Notes: generated by a model not told the origin, from the sequence alone. Positions 26,683-35,318 are shown, counted from the first letter of the stretch. The stretch is DNA of 64,000 nucleotides from RYN-230 sp963834705 (GCA_963834705.1 CAWICV010000002.1:372001-436000); one strand, 5' to 3'. Translations and numbers: made by a program.

Positions 26683-26955
26683 CCCGGCCCGCCCGCGGGC
26701 GGCGCCGTCTCCGGGAGGCTGGCGCGCCCGATGGCCAGCCAGCCGAGCAGCCCGATGGGGTAAATGAAGTAGCCGAACCGGGTGGCCGGGGACAGCGTGA
26801 ACAGCAGGGCCAGCGCGACGGCCAGGCGCCGGGCACAGGCCACGCCCAGCGTGACCGCGGCCGGCCACACCGGCCAGCCGCCCGGCGGCTTGCCCGCGCC
26901 CGGCCAGCGCGCCGCCGGGCCGTGACCGGCCCGGCGCCTGGGACAGACCAGATGA
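26683..26955 (-). pseudogene. Possible C-terminal remnant of a GT87-type membrane glycosyltransferase
   Basis: The gap of about 400 bp between the phosphotransferase and the next gene holds, on the minus strand, a frame with two hydrophobic segments and the string FTLSPATRFGYFIYPIGLLG. This resembles the last transmembrane helices of actinobacterial DUF2029/GT87 proteins. The rest of such a gene (about 350 codons) is missing upstream, and the frame runs on antisense to the phosphotransferase without a proper stop. I read it as a decayed fragment. Confidence 0.4.
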
Positions 26956-27070
26956 CGCTGGTGATGCCCTCGCCTCCTACCCGCCTCCCGGTTCCAGAAC
27001 GGCGGGTGTCCTGGAACAGCAGGGTAGTGCGCACGGCTCAGTCCGGTATGAACCTGGGCCCGCGCTGTCC

Positions 27071-27076
27071 TACAGT
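27071..27076 (+). promoter_or_regulatory. Predicted leaderless -10
   Basis: TACAGT ends 8 nt before the ATG at 27085. Confidence 0.45.
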
Positions 27077-27084
27077 TGGCTGGC

Positions 27085-27771
27085 ATGAGCGCTGTTGAGC
27101 CGGGCGCGGGCAGCGGCCGGCAGGTGTTCCGGACCCCCGGGTCGGTGGTGCTGTGGTGGGCCTGGCTGGTCGTCGCCGTGCTCATCCTGGGCTCGGTGGC
27201 GCTGGGCGGGCACAATCACGCCGGAGCGGTGACCGCGCTGGTGGTGCTGGCCATCACGGGCTGCATGTACGCGTGCGCCTGGCAGCCGCGGATCGTGACC
27301 GATGCCGACGGCATCACCGTGCAGAACCCGCTGCGCTGGCACCTGCTGCCGTGGCCCCTGGTGACCTCGGTGCAGCTGGTCCAGACGGTCGAGGTGCACT
27401 ACACCGCGGCGCCGGGCGGGTCCGGGGAGAAGAAGGTGCACAGCTGGGCGGTGCAGTCCTCGGCCGCGTCCCGGACCCGGGCTGAGCTGCGCGCCAAGCG
27501 CAACGCAAGGACCACGACCCGGATGTCGCCGCGCACCCCGCCGCGGCCGTCCACTGGCTACGGGCAGCCGCCGGACGCGGCCACCGCGGCCCGGCAGGGC
27601 TCGGCCGCCGAGTTCATCACCAGGCAGCTCAACGAGAAGGTCGAGGCCGCGCACCGGCAGGCCGCCGCGGCCGAGGCCTCCGGCCAGCGGCCACAGGTGC
27701 GCTGGGCCTGGTGGCAGATCGCCGCCATCGCCGTCCCGGTGCTGGCCCTGATCGTGGTGGCCGCGCTCTGA
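27085..27771 (+). CDS. PH domain-containing membrane protein
   Basis: 228-residue protein with two N-terminal transmembrane segments (around residues 22-40 and 47-64) followed by a bacterial PH-like segment, PRIVTDADGITVQNPLRWH, typical of the short PH_6/bPH proteins of actinobacteria. A charged linker and a C-terminal transmembrane helix (IAAIAVPVLALIVVAAL) end the protein. Function unknown. ATG at 27085; a TTG nine bases upstream is less likely. The downstream transketolase gene has its own palindromic control region. Confidence 0.8.
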   Translation: MSAVEPGAGSGRQVFRTPGSVVLWWAWLVVAVLILGSVALGGHNHAGAVTALVVLAITGCMYACAWQPRIVTDADGITVQNPLRWHLLPWPLVTSVQLVQTVEVHYTAAPGGSGEKKVHSWAVQSSAASRTRAELRAKRNARTTTRMSPRTPPRPSTGYGQPPDAATAARQGSAAEFITRQLNEKVEAAHRQAAAAEASGQRPQVRWAWWQIAAIAVPVLALIVVAAL

Positions 27772-27778
27772 ACCGACT

Positions 27779-27802
27779 TGACTTGAAGTGCACTTCAAGT
27801 CA
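27779..27802 (+). promoter_or_regulatory. 24-bp perfect palindrome, MerR-type operator candidate
   Basis: TGACTTGAAGTGCACTTCAAGTCA is fully self-complementary. A TTGACT (-35-like, 27778-27783) overlaps its left end; a 19-nt spacer leads to a weak -10 (GAGCAT, 27803-27808). Operators inside long 19-nt spacers are typical of MerR-family activators. No merR gene lies in the window. Confidence 0.65.
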
Positions 27803-27815
27803 GAGCATGGGCCGC

Positions 27816-28535
27816 ATGACCTCAACCACCGGCCACGCTCCGGCCAGCTACGCCGACCTGCCCCGGCTGATGTCCTTGATGACCGGGGACGCCAAGCACG
27901 ACCAGGCGGCCACCTCCACCCTGGACGTGCTCTGGGTGCTCTACGACCGGGTACTCCGGGTCACCCCGGAGACGGTGGCCGACGACACCAGGGACCGGTT
28001 CCTGCTGTCCAAGGGGCACGGGCCGATGGCCTACTATGCGGTGCTCGCGGCCAAGGGCTTCCTGGACCCGGCTGAGCTGCCTGGCTTCGGCTCGTTCGGC
28101 TCGATGCTCGGCCGGCACCCGGACCACCTGCTGGTGCCGGGCGCGGAGATCTCCAGCGGCTCGCTGGGCCACGGGCTGCCGCTCGCCGTGGGCCTGGCGC
28201 TGGGCCTGCGCGCGCTGCGTCTCAGCCGGCCCGACGGGACCACCCCGCGGGTCTTCGTGCTGGCCGGCGACGGCGAGCTGGACGAAGGTTCGAACCACGA
28301 GGCGATCGCGTTCGCCGGCCGGGCCGGCCTGGACGGGCTGCACGCGGTGGTGGTGGACAACGCCTCCGCCACGCACGGCTGGCCCGGCGGGATCGAGGCC
28401 CGGTTCGCGCTCGAGGGCTGGTCGGCCATCCGCGCCGACGGGCGGGACCACGCCGCGCTGGAGGCCGCACTGACGGCGGCCCATCCGGGCCGTCCGCACC
28501 TGGTGGTCGCGGCGGTCGAAGCCAGGGACCGGTAG
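27816..28535 (+). CDS. Transketolase, N-terminal (ThDP-binding) subunit
   Basis: Half of a split transketolase, 239 residues from ATG 27816. It has RFLLSKGHGPMAYY, GSLGHGLPLAVGLALG, and the ThDP/metal motif GDGELDEGSNHEAI with the expected Asn near its end. The C-terminal half is encoded next door. I prefer ATG 27816 because it lies about 8 nt after the predicted -10, allowing a leaderless message; ATG 27807 is in frame and possible. Split transketolases are often tied to special sugar metabolism instead of the central pathway. Confidence 0.88.
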   Translation: MTSTTGHAPASYADLPRLMSLMTGDAKHDQAATSTLDVLWVLYDRVLRVTPETVADDTRDRFLLSKGHGPMAYYAVLAAKGFLDPAELPGFGSFGSMLGRHPDHLLVPGAEISSGSLGHGLPLAVGLALGLRALRLSRPDGTTPRVFVLAGDGELDEGSNHEAIAFAGRAGLDGLHAVVVDNASATHGWPGGIEARFALEGWSAIRADGRDHAALEAALTAAHPGRPHLVVAAVEARDR

Positions 28536-28546
28536 GGAGACCCGCG

Positions 28547-29437
28547 ATGGAGACCATGCGTGAGCGCTTTACCGCGGTGGCCAGCAGCCTGCTGGCCGAG
28601 CACCTGCGGCTGGCCGTGGTGCTGGCCGACATCTCGGCGGACGCCTTCGCGCCCGCCCGCCGGCGCTACCCGGACCGGGTGATCAACCTGGGCATCCGGG
28701 AGCAGTTGCTGATCAGCGTGGCCGGCGGGCTGAGCCTGGCCGGCCTCCGCCCGGTCGCGCACACGTTCGCCCCCTTCCTGGTCGAGCGGCCGTTCGAGCA
28801 GATCAAGCTGGATCTGAATCACCAGGGCGCCGGTGCGGTACTGGTCAGCGCGGGCGCCTCATTCGACTTCCCGGAATACGGCCGGACCCATCAGTCGCCC
28901 GGCGACGTGGCCCTGCTCGGCACCCTGCCCGGCTGGACGGTGCACGTCCCTGGCCACCCCGATGAGGCTGAACGCCAGCTCCGGGCGGCGGCCGCCGGCC
29001 AGGACCTGGTTTACCTGCGGCTGTCCACGACGGCCAACACGGTGCCGCTGGCCGCCGCGCCGGGGCAGCTGACGGTGCTGCGCACCGGCCGCCGGGGCAC
29101 CGTGCTCGCGGTCGGGCCACTGGCCGATGCGGTGCTGGACGCCACCCTGGACCTCGACGTGACCGTGCTGTATGCGGCCACCATCCGGCCGCTGGACGCG
29201 GCGACGCTGCGCGGCACGCTGCGTGCGCCGGCCGTGGTACTGGCCGAGCCGTACCTGGCGGGCACGTCGGTGCCCGCGGTGTCGGACGCGCTGCGCGACA
29301 TCCCGCACCGCATCCTCGGGGTCGGCGTGGGCCGGCCCGAGCTGCGCCGGTACGGCACCCCGGCGGAACACCAGGCCGCGCACGGGCTGGACAGCCGGTC
29401 GCTGCGCGGCGTGATCACCAAGTTCCTGGACGGCTGA
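28547..29437 (+). CDS. Transketolase, C-terminal (pyrimidine-binding) subunit
   Basis: Second half of the split enzyme, 296 residues. It contains the pyrimidine-binding Pyr domain with NLGIREQLLISVAGGLSLAG (catalytic Glu in GIREQ), THQSPGDVALL, and a C-terminal domain with LAVGPLADAVLDA and VLYAATIRPLD. ATG at 28547 with GGGAG 7 nt upstream, 11 nt after the N-terminal subunit, so the two form one operon under the palindrome at 27779. Confidence 0.88.
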   Translation: METMRERFTAVASSLLAEHLRLAVVLADISADAFAPARRRYPDRVINLGIREQLLISVAGGLSLAGLRPVAHTFAPFLVERPFEQIKLDLNHQGAGAVLVSAGASFDFPEYGRTHQSPGDVALLGTLPGWTVHVPGHPDEAERQLRAAAAGQDLVYLRLSTTANTVPLAAAPGQLTVLRTGRRGTVLAVGPLADAVLDATLDLDVTVLYAATIRPLDAATLRGTLRAPAVVLAEPYLAGTSVPAVSDALRDIPHRILGVGVGRPELRRYGTPAEHQAAHGLDSRSLRGVITKFLDG

Positions 29438-29446
29438 GCCAGCCAG

Positions 29447-29896
29447 CTACCCCAGTGACGCGCACGGCCGGCTGCGCAGGCTGGCCACGTAGTCCGCTGG
29501 GGCGCCCGCCGCTTCCGCGGCGTCGGCCACGATGCCCAGATAGCGGGCCGACGGCAGGCCGCCTTCCCAGTGGTCCAGCACGTACAGCCAGGCCACCGCG
29601 CTGCCGTCCAGGGTCTCCACCCGGACCCTGATCTTGTGGAAATAGCCCAGGTTGACGCCGTCCCAGTGGTCCAGCACCCGTTCATCCAGGTCGGAGAGCT
29701 CGTACAGCACGACGAAGACCCGCTCGCCGGGTTCTTCCACCACGGTGGCCAGCGCGCCTTCCCAGCTGATGTCCTCGCCGCCGAAGGTGAGCCGCCAGCC
29801 CTCCAGCCAGCCGTTGCCACGCAGCGGCGAGTGCGGGCAGCGCTCCGCCATCAGCCGGGGATCCATGTTGGTGGCATACGCCGCGTACAGCTCCAC
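29447..29896 (-). CDS. Gamma-glutamylcyclotransferase family protein
   Basis: 149-residue protein with the BtrG/GGCT fold. The N-terminus ELYAAYATNMDPRLMAERCP carries the substrate-binding loop, GWRLTFGGEDISWEG follows, and VLYELSDLDERVLDHWDG includes the conserved acidic residues. Family members cleave gamma-glutamyl amino acids. A gamma-glutamyl ligase-like gene lies 6 kb away, but no operon link is seen. GTG start at 29896, with TACTCT 8 nt upstream. Confidence 0.85.
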   Translation of the reverse strand: MELYAAYATNMDPRLMAERCPHSPLRGNGWLEGWRLTFGGEDISWEGALATVVEEPGERVFVVLYELSDLDERVLDHWDGVNLGYFHKIRVRVETLDGSAVAWLYVLDHWEGGLPSARYLGIVADAAEAAGAPADYVASLRSRPCASLG

Positions 29897-29904
29897 GGCT
29901 CACC

Positions 29905-29910
29905 AGAGTA
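29905..29910 (-). promoter_or_regulatory. Predicted leaderless -10 for the gamma-glutamylcyclotransferase gene
   Basis: TACTCT on the minus strand, 8 nt before the GTG at 29896. Confidence 0.45.
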
Positions 29911-29998
29911 ACGATGCGCCAGCCGCTATGGGCGATGTCCGCCGTCCAGGGAGGGCCGCGTTCCGGTTAGCCCGGGTGGCTGAGGAGAATGAGGCTTC

Positions 29999-31417
29999 GT
30001 GAGCCAGCCGCGTGAGCGAATCGTCATCCTGGGAGGCGGCCCCGGAGGTTACGAGGCGGCCCTGGTGGCGGCCCAGCTCGGGGCGCGGGTCACCGTGGTG
30101 GACAGTGACGGCCTGGGTGGCGCGTGCGTGCTCACCGACTGTGTGCCGTCCAAGACGCTGATCGCCACCTCGACCACGATGTCGGTGGTGCACGGCGCGG
30201 ACGACCTCGGCATCCGGGTGGGCCTGCCGGCGGGCGGAGGACCGGGCCGGCTCGGGCAGCGGCCAGCCAGCGTGGCTGCGCCCCGGCTGTACGCCCGGGT
30301 CAAGGCGCTGGCCAAGGCGCAGTCCGCGGACGTGGCGCTGCGGCTGGCCGCCGAGGGGGTGGAGATCGTCGAGGGCCGCGGCCGGCTGGACGGTCCTGGT
30401 GCGGTGCTGGCCGGCGGGCAGCGGATGGAGGCCGGGTCGGTGCTGATCGCGACCGGCGCGCTGCCCCGGGTGCTGACCGGCGCGGAGCCAGATGGCGAGC
30501 GGATCCTGACCTGGCGGCAGCTGTATGACCTGCCCGAGCTGCCCCCGGCGCTGGTGGTGGTCGGCTCCGGGGTGACCGGGGCCGAGTTCGCCAGCGCGTA
30601 CCAGGCGCTGGGTTCGCAGGTCACCCTGGTGTCCTCCCGGGAGCGGGTGCTGCCACACGAGGACGCCGACGCCGCGGTGGTGGTTGAGGACGTGTTCCGG
30701 CGCCGCGGCATGACCGTGCTCAGCCGGTCCCGCGCGGCGGCGGTCAAGCGGTCCGGGGACGGCGTGCTGGTCACCCTGGAGGACGGCCGGACGGTGCGCG
30801 GCTCGCACTGCCTGCTGACCGTGGGCATGGTGCCGGCCACTCACGATCTCGGCCTGGCCGCGGCCGGGATAACCCTGGACGGCCACGGGTTCGTCGAGGT
30901 CAACCGGGTGTCGCGGACCACCGCGCGGGGCGTGTACGCGGCCGGGGACTGCACCGGGGTGCTGATGCTCGCCTCAGTGGCCGCCATGCAGGGCCGGATC
31001 GCCATGTGGCACACGCTGGGCGAGGCGGTGCAGCCGATCCGGCTGGACCATGTGGCCGCGACCATCTTCACCGACCCGGAGATCGCCACCGTCGGGGTGA
31101 CCGCGGCCGCGGTCGAGTCCGGCGCGGTGGACGCGACCGCGGTCAAGCTGCCGCTGGCCACCAACGCCCGGGCCAAGATGCAGGGCTTCCGGGACGGCTT
31201 CGTCAAGCTGTTCGCCCGCCGCGGCACCGGCATCGTGCTCGGCGGGGTGGTGGTCGCGCCGCGGGCCAGCGAGCTGATCCTGGCCGTCTCGCTGGCCGTG
31301 GAGCAGTCACTGACCGTGGACCAGATGGCGCACACGTTCGCCGTCTACCCCTCGCTGTCCGGCAGCCTGACCGAAGCCGCCCGCCGGCTGATGACCCCGG
31401 CCGGCGACGAACTCTGA
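29999..31417 (+). CDS. lpdA: NAD(P)H-quinone dehydrogenase, flavoprotein disulfide reductase family
   Basis: 472-residue FAD-dependent pyridine nucleotide oxidoreductase of the mycobacterial LpdA (Rv3303c) type. FAD motif ILGGGPGGYEAA at residues 10-21, NAD motif VVGSGVTGAEFAS, and GVYAAGDCTGVL are present. Cys43 and Cys48 form the full CxxxxC pair of disulfide reductases, whereas the LpdA homologues I recall have lost the first cysteine. The C-terminal interface lacks the HxxxxE pair of lipoamide dehydrogenases. Start GTG 29999 with GAGGAG about 12 nt upstream. Confidence 0.85.
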   Translation: MSQPRERIVILGGGPGGYEAALVAAQLGARVTVVDSDGLGGACVLTDCVPSKTLIATSTTMSVVHGADDLGIRVGLPAGGGPGRLGQRPASVAAPRLYARVKALAKAQSADVALRLAAEGVEIVEGRGRLDGPGAVLAGGQRMEAGSVLIATGALPRVLTGAEPDGERILTWRQLYDLPELPPALVVVGSGVTGAEFASAYQALGSQVTLVSSRERVLPHEDADAAVVVEDVFRRRGMTVLSRSRAAAVKRSGDGVLVTLEDGRTVRGSHCLLTVGMVPATHDLGLAAAGITLDGHGFVEVNRVSRTTARGVYAAGDCTGVLMLASVAAMQGRIAMWHTLGEAVQPIRLDHVAATIFTDPEIATVGVTAAAVESGAVDATAVKLPLATNARAKMQGFRDGFVKLFARRGTGIVLGGVVVAPRASELILAVSLAVEQSLTVDQMAHTFAVYPSLSGSLTEAARRLMTPAGDEL

Positions 31418-31434
31418 CCCCCCGTGCGTCGGGC

Positions 31435-31791
31435 TCAGTGCGTCGGGTGGCCCAGGTCAGGGTCGCTGGGCACGGGCAGGGCGTGCTGGCGCAGCCGGGC
31501 CGCCCGGATGTCATCCGCGTACACGCTCACCGTGAACACGCTCCCGCACAGGATCAGGGCAACCATGGTCAGGATGACCCAGAGCGGCGCCGGCAGCAGG
31601 ATGTCCAGCACCGCGCCCAGCACCACGCAGATCGGGATGATCACGGCCAGGTGCCGGATCACCGTCCGGAACCGCCAGCCCGGGTCGGTCAGCTGGTGCC
31701 GGACCCAGTGCACGTTCCGCTGGGGCAGCCGGAATCCCCAGGCGAACCGGAGCCAGCCCAGCGGGCCTGGATCACCCGGCAGCCGGGTCAC
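31435..31791 (-). CDS. DUF5313 family small membrane protein
   Basis: 118 residues with two adjacent transmembrane segments around residues 46-85 (AVIIPICVVLGAVLDILLP and LWVILTMVALILCGSVF). The N-terminal WLRFAWGFRLPQRNVHWVRHQLTD resembles the DUF5313 proteins of actinobacteria. Function unknown. GTG start at 31791, 120 nt after the stop of the carboxylase alpha gene; the gap contains the extra copy of a 57-bp duplication. Confidence 0.75.
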   Translation of the reverse strand: MTRLPGDPGPLGWLRFAWGFRLPQRNVHWVRHQLTDPGWRFRTVIRHLAVIIPICVVLGAVLDILLPAPLWVILTMVALILCGSVFTVSVYADDIRAARLRQHALPVPSDPDLGHPTH

Positions 31792-31828
31792 CGGGAACTC
31801 CGGGCCACCGCCAGCGGCAGCGCAGCGA

Positions 31829-31942
31829 GCGGGGGACGCATGCTGTCCAGTCTGTCAGTCCTTCAGCTGGCAGATGACGCCGCCCGCGGGGGACGCATGC
31901 TGTCCAGTCTGTCAGTCCTTCAGCTGGCAGATGACGCCGCCC
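31829..31942 (-). repeat. 57-bp tandem duplication across the stop of the carboxylase alpha gene
   Basis: 31829-31885 and 31886-31942 are identical. The copy at 31886-31942 holds the last nine sense codons and the TGA (31912-31914) of the carboxylase gene. The other copy is 3' non-coding and carries a second in-frame TGA, because 57 is a multiple of three. Confidence 0.95.
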
Positions 31943-33666
31943 GCGGGCACCGTCTGGCCGATCTGCACGGCCAGCCCGGTTACCGTGCCGTCCTTGTGCG
32001 CGGTCAGCGGCTGCTCCATCTTCATCGCTTCGAGCACCACCACGGTGTCGCCCGCCGACACGTGCTCGCCTTCCGCGGCGACGATCTTGGTGATGGTGCC
32101 CTGCATCGGGCTGGCCAGTTCGTCCCCGGAAGCCTGGCCCGCGCCGTCGCTGCCCGCCTGGCGGCCGCGCGATGGCCGGCGGGCCGGCGTGGCCGCGGCC
32201 GGCCCGGCGGCGCCCAGGCCGGTGGGCAGCACCACCTCCAGCCGCTTGCCGCCGACCTCGACGGTGATCCGCTCCCGCAGCGCAGCCTCGGCCGGTTCGG
32301 CCGGCGGCCCGCTGTACGGCTCGATCGTGTTGCTGAATTCGGTTTCGATCCAGCGGGTGTGCACCTGGAACGGCTCGGCGGTGAACGCCTCGTCGCGGAC
32401 CACCGCCCGGTGGAACGGCAGCACCGTGGGCATGCCGCCGACCACACATTCGCCCAGCGCGCGGCGGGCCCGCTGCAGCGCCTCGGTCCGGCCGGCCCCG
32501 GTAATGATGATCTTGGCGAGCAGTGAGTCGAACGCCTGCGGGACGGTCATCCTCACCGCATAGCCGGCGTCCACCCGCACCCCCGGGCCGGACGGCCAGT
32601 TCAGCTCGGTGATGGTGCCAGGAGCGGGCAGGAAGCCGCGCCCGGCGTCCTCCGCGTTGACCCGGAACTCGATCGAGTGACCGCGCGGCGCCGGGTCCGG
32701 GTAGTCGAGCTGCTGGCCGTCGGCGATGCGGAACATCTCCCGGACCAGGTCGATGCCGGTGACTTCCTCGGACACCGGGTGCTCGACCTGCAGCCGGGTG
32801 TTCACCTCCAGGAACGACACGGTGCCGTCCTGGCCGACCAGGAACTCGCAGGTGCCCGCGCCGGCGTAGCCCGCCTCACGCAGGATCGCCTTGGACGAGG
32901 CGTAGAGCTGGTCACGCTGCCCAGCGGACAGGAACGGGGCCGGGGCCTCCTCGACCAGCTTCTGGTGCCGGCGCTGCAGCGAGCAGTCCCGGGTGGATAC
33001 CACGACCACGTTGCCCTGGCGGTCGGCCAGGCACTGGGTCTCGACGTGCCGGGGCCGGTCCAGGTAGCGCTCCACGAAGCACTCGCCGCGGCCGAACGCC
33101 GCCACCGCCTCGCGCACCGCCGACTCGTACGCCTCGGTGATCTCGTCCGCTTTCCGGGCCACCTTGAGGCCGCGGCCGCCACCGCCGAACGCGGCTTTGA
33201 TCGCGATGGGCAGGCCGTGCTCCGCGACGAACGCCTCGACGTCGGCCACTCCGCTGACCGGGCCGTCGGTGCCGGGCGCCATCGGCGCGCCCACCCGGCT
33301 AGCGATCTCCCGGGCCGCCACCTTGTCGCCGAGCGCCTCGATCGCGGCCGGCGGGGGGCCGATCCAGATCAGCCCGGCGTCGCCGACCGCCCGGGCGAAG
33401 CTGGCGTTCTCGGCGAGGAAGCCGTAGCCCGGGTGCACAGCGTCCGCGCCCGCGTCGGCCGCCACCTTCAGGATCCTCTCGATGCTGAGGTAGCTGTCGG
33501 CCGGGCTGCTCCCGCCCAGCGCGTAGGCCTCGTCCGCCATCGACACGTGCAGCGCGTCGAGATCCTGGTCGGCGTACACCGCCACGCTGCCCAGCCCGGC
33601 GTCCCGGCAGGCCCGCACCACGCGGACCGCGATCTCTCCACGGTTCGCGATGAGCACTTTGCGCAC
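31912..33666 (-). CDS. accA: Acetyl/propionyl-CoA carboxylase alpha chain (biotin carboxylase + BCCP)
   Basis: 584-residue biotin-dependent alpha subunit. The N-terminal biotin carboxylase domain starts RKVLIANRGEIAVRVVRAC. The ATP-grasp glycine loop KAAFGGGGRGLKV and the LEVNTRLQVEHPVSEEVTG motif follow. The C-terminal BCCP domain has the biotinylated lysine in VLEAMKMEQP near residue 549. The start is GTG 33666 with GGAGGAG 9 nt upstream; the longer frame adds an unconserved leader. It lies 3-5 kb from the epsilon and beta genes on the same strand. Its BCCP is the expected substrate of BirA at 44147. Confidence 0.95.
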   Translation of the reverse strand: MRKVLIANRGEIAVRVVRACRDAGLGSVAVYADQDLDALHVSMADEAYALGGSSPADSYLSIERILKVAADAGADAVHPGYGFLAENASFARAVGDAGLIWIGPPPAAIEALGDKVAAREIASRVGAPMAPGTDGPVSGVADVEAFVAEHGLPIAIKAAFGGGGRGLKVARKADEITEAYESAVREAVAAFGRGECFVERYLDRPRHVETQCLADRQGNVVVVSTRDCSLQRRHQKLVEEAPAPFLSAGQRDQLYASSKAILREAGYAGAGTCEFLVGQDGTVSFLEVNTRLQVEHPVSEEVTGIDLVREMFRIADGQQLDYPDPAPRGHSIEFRVNAEDAGRGFLPAPGTITELNWPSGPGVRVDAGYAVRMTVPQAFDSLLAKIIITGAGRTEALQRARRALGECVVGGMPTVLPFHRAVVRDEAFTAEPFQVHTRWIETEFSNTIEPYSGPPAEPAEAALRERITVEVGGKRLEVVLPTGLGAAGPAAATPARRPSRGRQAGSDGAGQASGDELASPMQGTITKIVAAEGEHVSAGDTVVVLEAMKMEQPLTAHKDGTVTGLAVQIGQTVPAGGVICQLKD

Positions 33667-33780
33667 GAAAACACTCCTCCCGACGCCGAGGAGTCTAAGT
33701 GAGCGGGCATTACCCCGTCTCTCTGGGACCAGGCCGGAGTCTTCGGTATTCAATGGCTCGCAGGCCGGATCTTCCCGAGT

Positions 33781-34326
33781 TCACCGGAGCTGACTTGCGT
33801 CAGCCCGGTTGGCGCGGCCGGCGGCGCCTTCGTGGCGGAGCAGCCACCGCTTGCGGTCCAGGCCGTAGTAGTAGCCGGTCAGGCCGCCGTTGCTGCCTAC
33901 CGCGCGGTGGCACGGCACGACCGGCGCGATCAGGTTGAGCGCGCAGGCGGCGCCGGCCGCCCGCGGCGCGTGCGGGCTGCCCGCCCGGGCGGCCAGTTCG
34001 GTGTAGGTAACCTGGTGGCCTGGCGGGACCGCGCGCAACTCGGCCCATAGCCGCTGGCGGCCCGGTGATCCCGGCTGGTGCACCGGGATACCGTCCAGCG
34101 CGGTCAGCTCACCGGCGAAGTAGTCACGCAGCGGTTGGGCCAGCCAGGACAGGTCGCTGGCCGCCACCTGGCGGAGCGGGAAGCCGCGCAGCGACCGGTG
34201 CAGCCGGGCGTGCATCTCGTCCGGGCGGGCGGTGAACCCGCCCGCGATCAGCCGGTCGCCGTGCGCGACCAGGCTGAGCGGGCCGATCGGGGTGTCCAGC
34301 ACAGCGGCCACGATCAGCTCAGGCAT
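33781..34326 (-). CDS. ogt: Methylated-DNA-[protein]-cysteine S-methyltransferase
   Basis: Suicidal repair protein for O6-alkylguanine, 181 residues. The acceptor Cys139 lies in VVPCHRAVGSNGGLTGY, preceded by GHQVTYTELAARAG. Most homologues read PCHRV or PCHRI; here the fifth position is Ala142. The ATG at 34326 overlaps the end of the upstream glycosylase gene by 8 nt, so the two repair genes are coupled. The extended frame upstream of 34326 has no homology. Confidence 0.92.
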   Translation of the reverse strand: MPELIVAAVLDTPIGPLSLVAHGDRLIAGGFTARPDEMHARLHRSLRGFPLRQVAASDLSWLAQPLRDYFAGELTALDGIPVHQPGSPGRQRLWAELRAVPPGHQVTYTELAARAGSPHAPRAAGAACALNLIAPVVPCHRAVGSNGGLTGYYYGLDRKRWLLRHEGAAGRANRADASQLR

Positions 34327-35269
34327 GGTCGGTCTCCCAGGTCCACAAGTGGAGGACGGCGTAGCTGCGCCACGGCCGCCACCGGACGGCATGCTCCGGG
34401 GCGGCGCCCAGCTGGGCCATGGCCCGGCGCACGCCCAGGTCCGCGGCCGGGAACTGGTCCGGGTCGCCGGTCCGCATCATGATGTAGCCGATGGTCCACG
34501 GCCCGATGCCGGGCAGCTCGGCCAGCCGGGCAGCGGTTTCCGCCGGGTCGGCGCCCGGATCCAGGCTGAGCCGGCCGGTCGCGGCCGCGGTGGCCAGCGC
34601 GCGCAGCGTGCGCTGGCGGCTGGTGGTCAGGCCGAGCCGGGACAGGTCAGCGCCGGCCAGCTCGGCTGGGCTGGGGAACAGCGCGGTTAGCCCGGGCGGG
34701 GCGCCGGGCGGGGCGGGCGACCCGTGCTGGGCGGCCAGCCGGCCCGCGAACGTGCAGGCCGCGGCCACGGAGACCTGCTGGCCGAGCACGGCCCTGACCG
34801 CCAGCTCGAACCCGTCGTAGCTGCCTGGCACCCGCAGCCCGGGCCGGGCCCGGACCAGCGGGGCGAGCAGATCGTCCGCGGCCAGCGCGGCGTCGATCAC
34901 CGCCGGGTCGGCGTCCACGTCCAGCAGTCGGCGGCACCTCGTCCCCAACTGCCCAGCGGCCAGCTCGCTGAGCGGGCCGGCCGGGCTGAGCGTGGCCCGG
35001 AGCAGCACATAGCCCTGGCCGGGCTGCGGGATCAGCTCGATCACGGCGGAGCAGCCCTGAGTGCGCACCGTCCGGGTGTAGCGGTCCGCGGTCACCTGCT
35101 CCACCCCGGGGATGGCCCGCCGGGCCAGGAAGCCGAGCAGCCCGGCCGCGTCGAACGGCTCCCGGCAGGCGAGCCGCACAGACAGGCCAGGGCCGGCGTC
35201 CAGCGTCATGCCCCGATTCAACTGCACGCCACCGACAAGAACCGGTGACCCTGCGCTGCCGCCCGGCAT
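34319..35269 (-). CDS. alkA: DNA-3-methyladenine glycosylase, AlkA type
   Basis: Base-excision glycosylase for alkylated purines, 316 residues. The N-terminal AlkA_N domain has the YTRTV segment and covers about residues 15-115. The HhH-GPD domain follows, with VLGQQVSVAAA, the hairpin LPGIGPWTIGYIMMR near residues 252-266, and catalytic Asp277 in FPAADLGV. An ATG at 35278 is in frame but lies inside an intergenic palindrome, so I prefer 35269; a later start at 35210 is possible. Operon with ogt. Confidence 0.9.
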   Translation of the reverse strand: MPGGSAGSPVLVGGVQLNRGMTLDAGPGLSVRLACREPFDAAGLLGFLARRAIPGVEQVTADRYTRTVRTQGCSAVIELIPQPGQGYVLLRATLSPAGPLSELAAGQLGTRCRRLLDVDADPAVIDAALAADDLLAPLVRARPGLRVPGSYDGFELAVRAVLGQQVSVAAACTFAGRLAAQHGSPAPPGAPPGLTALFPSPAELAGADLSRLGLTTSRQRTLRALATAAATGRLSLDPGADPAETAARLAELPGIGPWTIGYIMMRTGDPDQFPAADLGVRRAMAQLGAAPEHAVRWRPWRSYAVLHLWTWETDHA

Positions 35270-35270
35270 C

Positions 35271-35318
35271 GTGATCATGGCCTTGGTGGGGTTCTAGCAC
35301 TACCCAGGCCATGATCAT
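35271..35318. repeat. Intergenic palindrome P1 (TGATCA type)
   Basis: GATCATGGCCT (35273-35283) pairs with AGGCCATGATC (35306-35316). The left arm reads TGATCA-TGGCC-TTGGTG, the same layout as palindromes at 41336 and 44076. It lies between accE and alkA. Confidence 0.75.
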
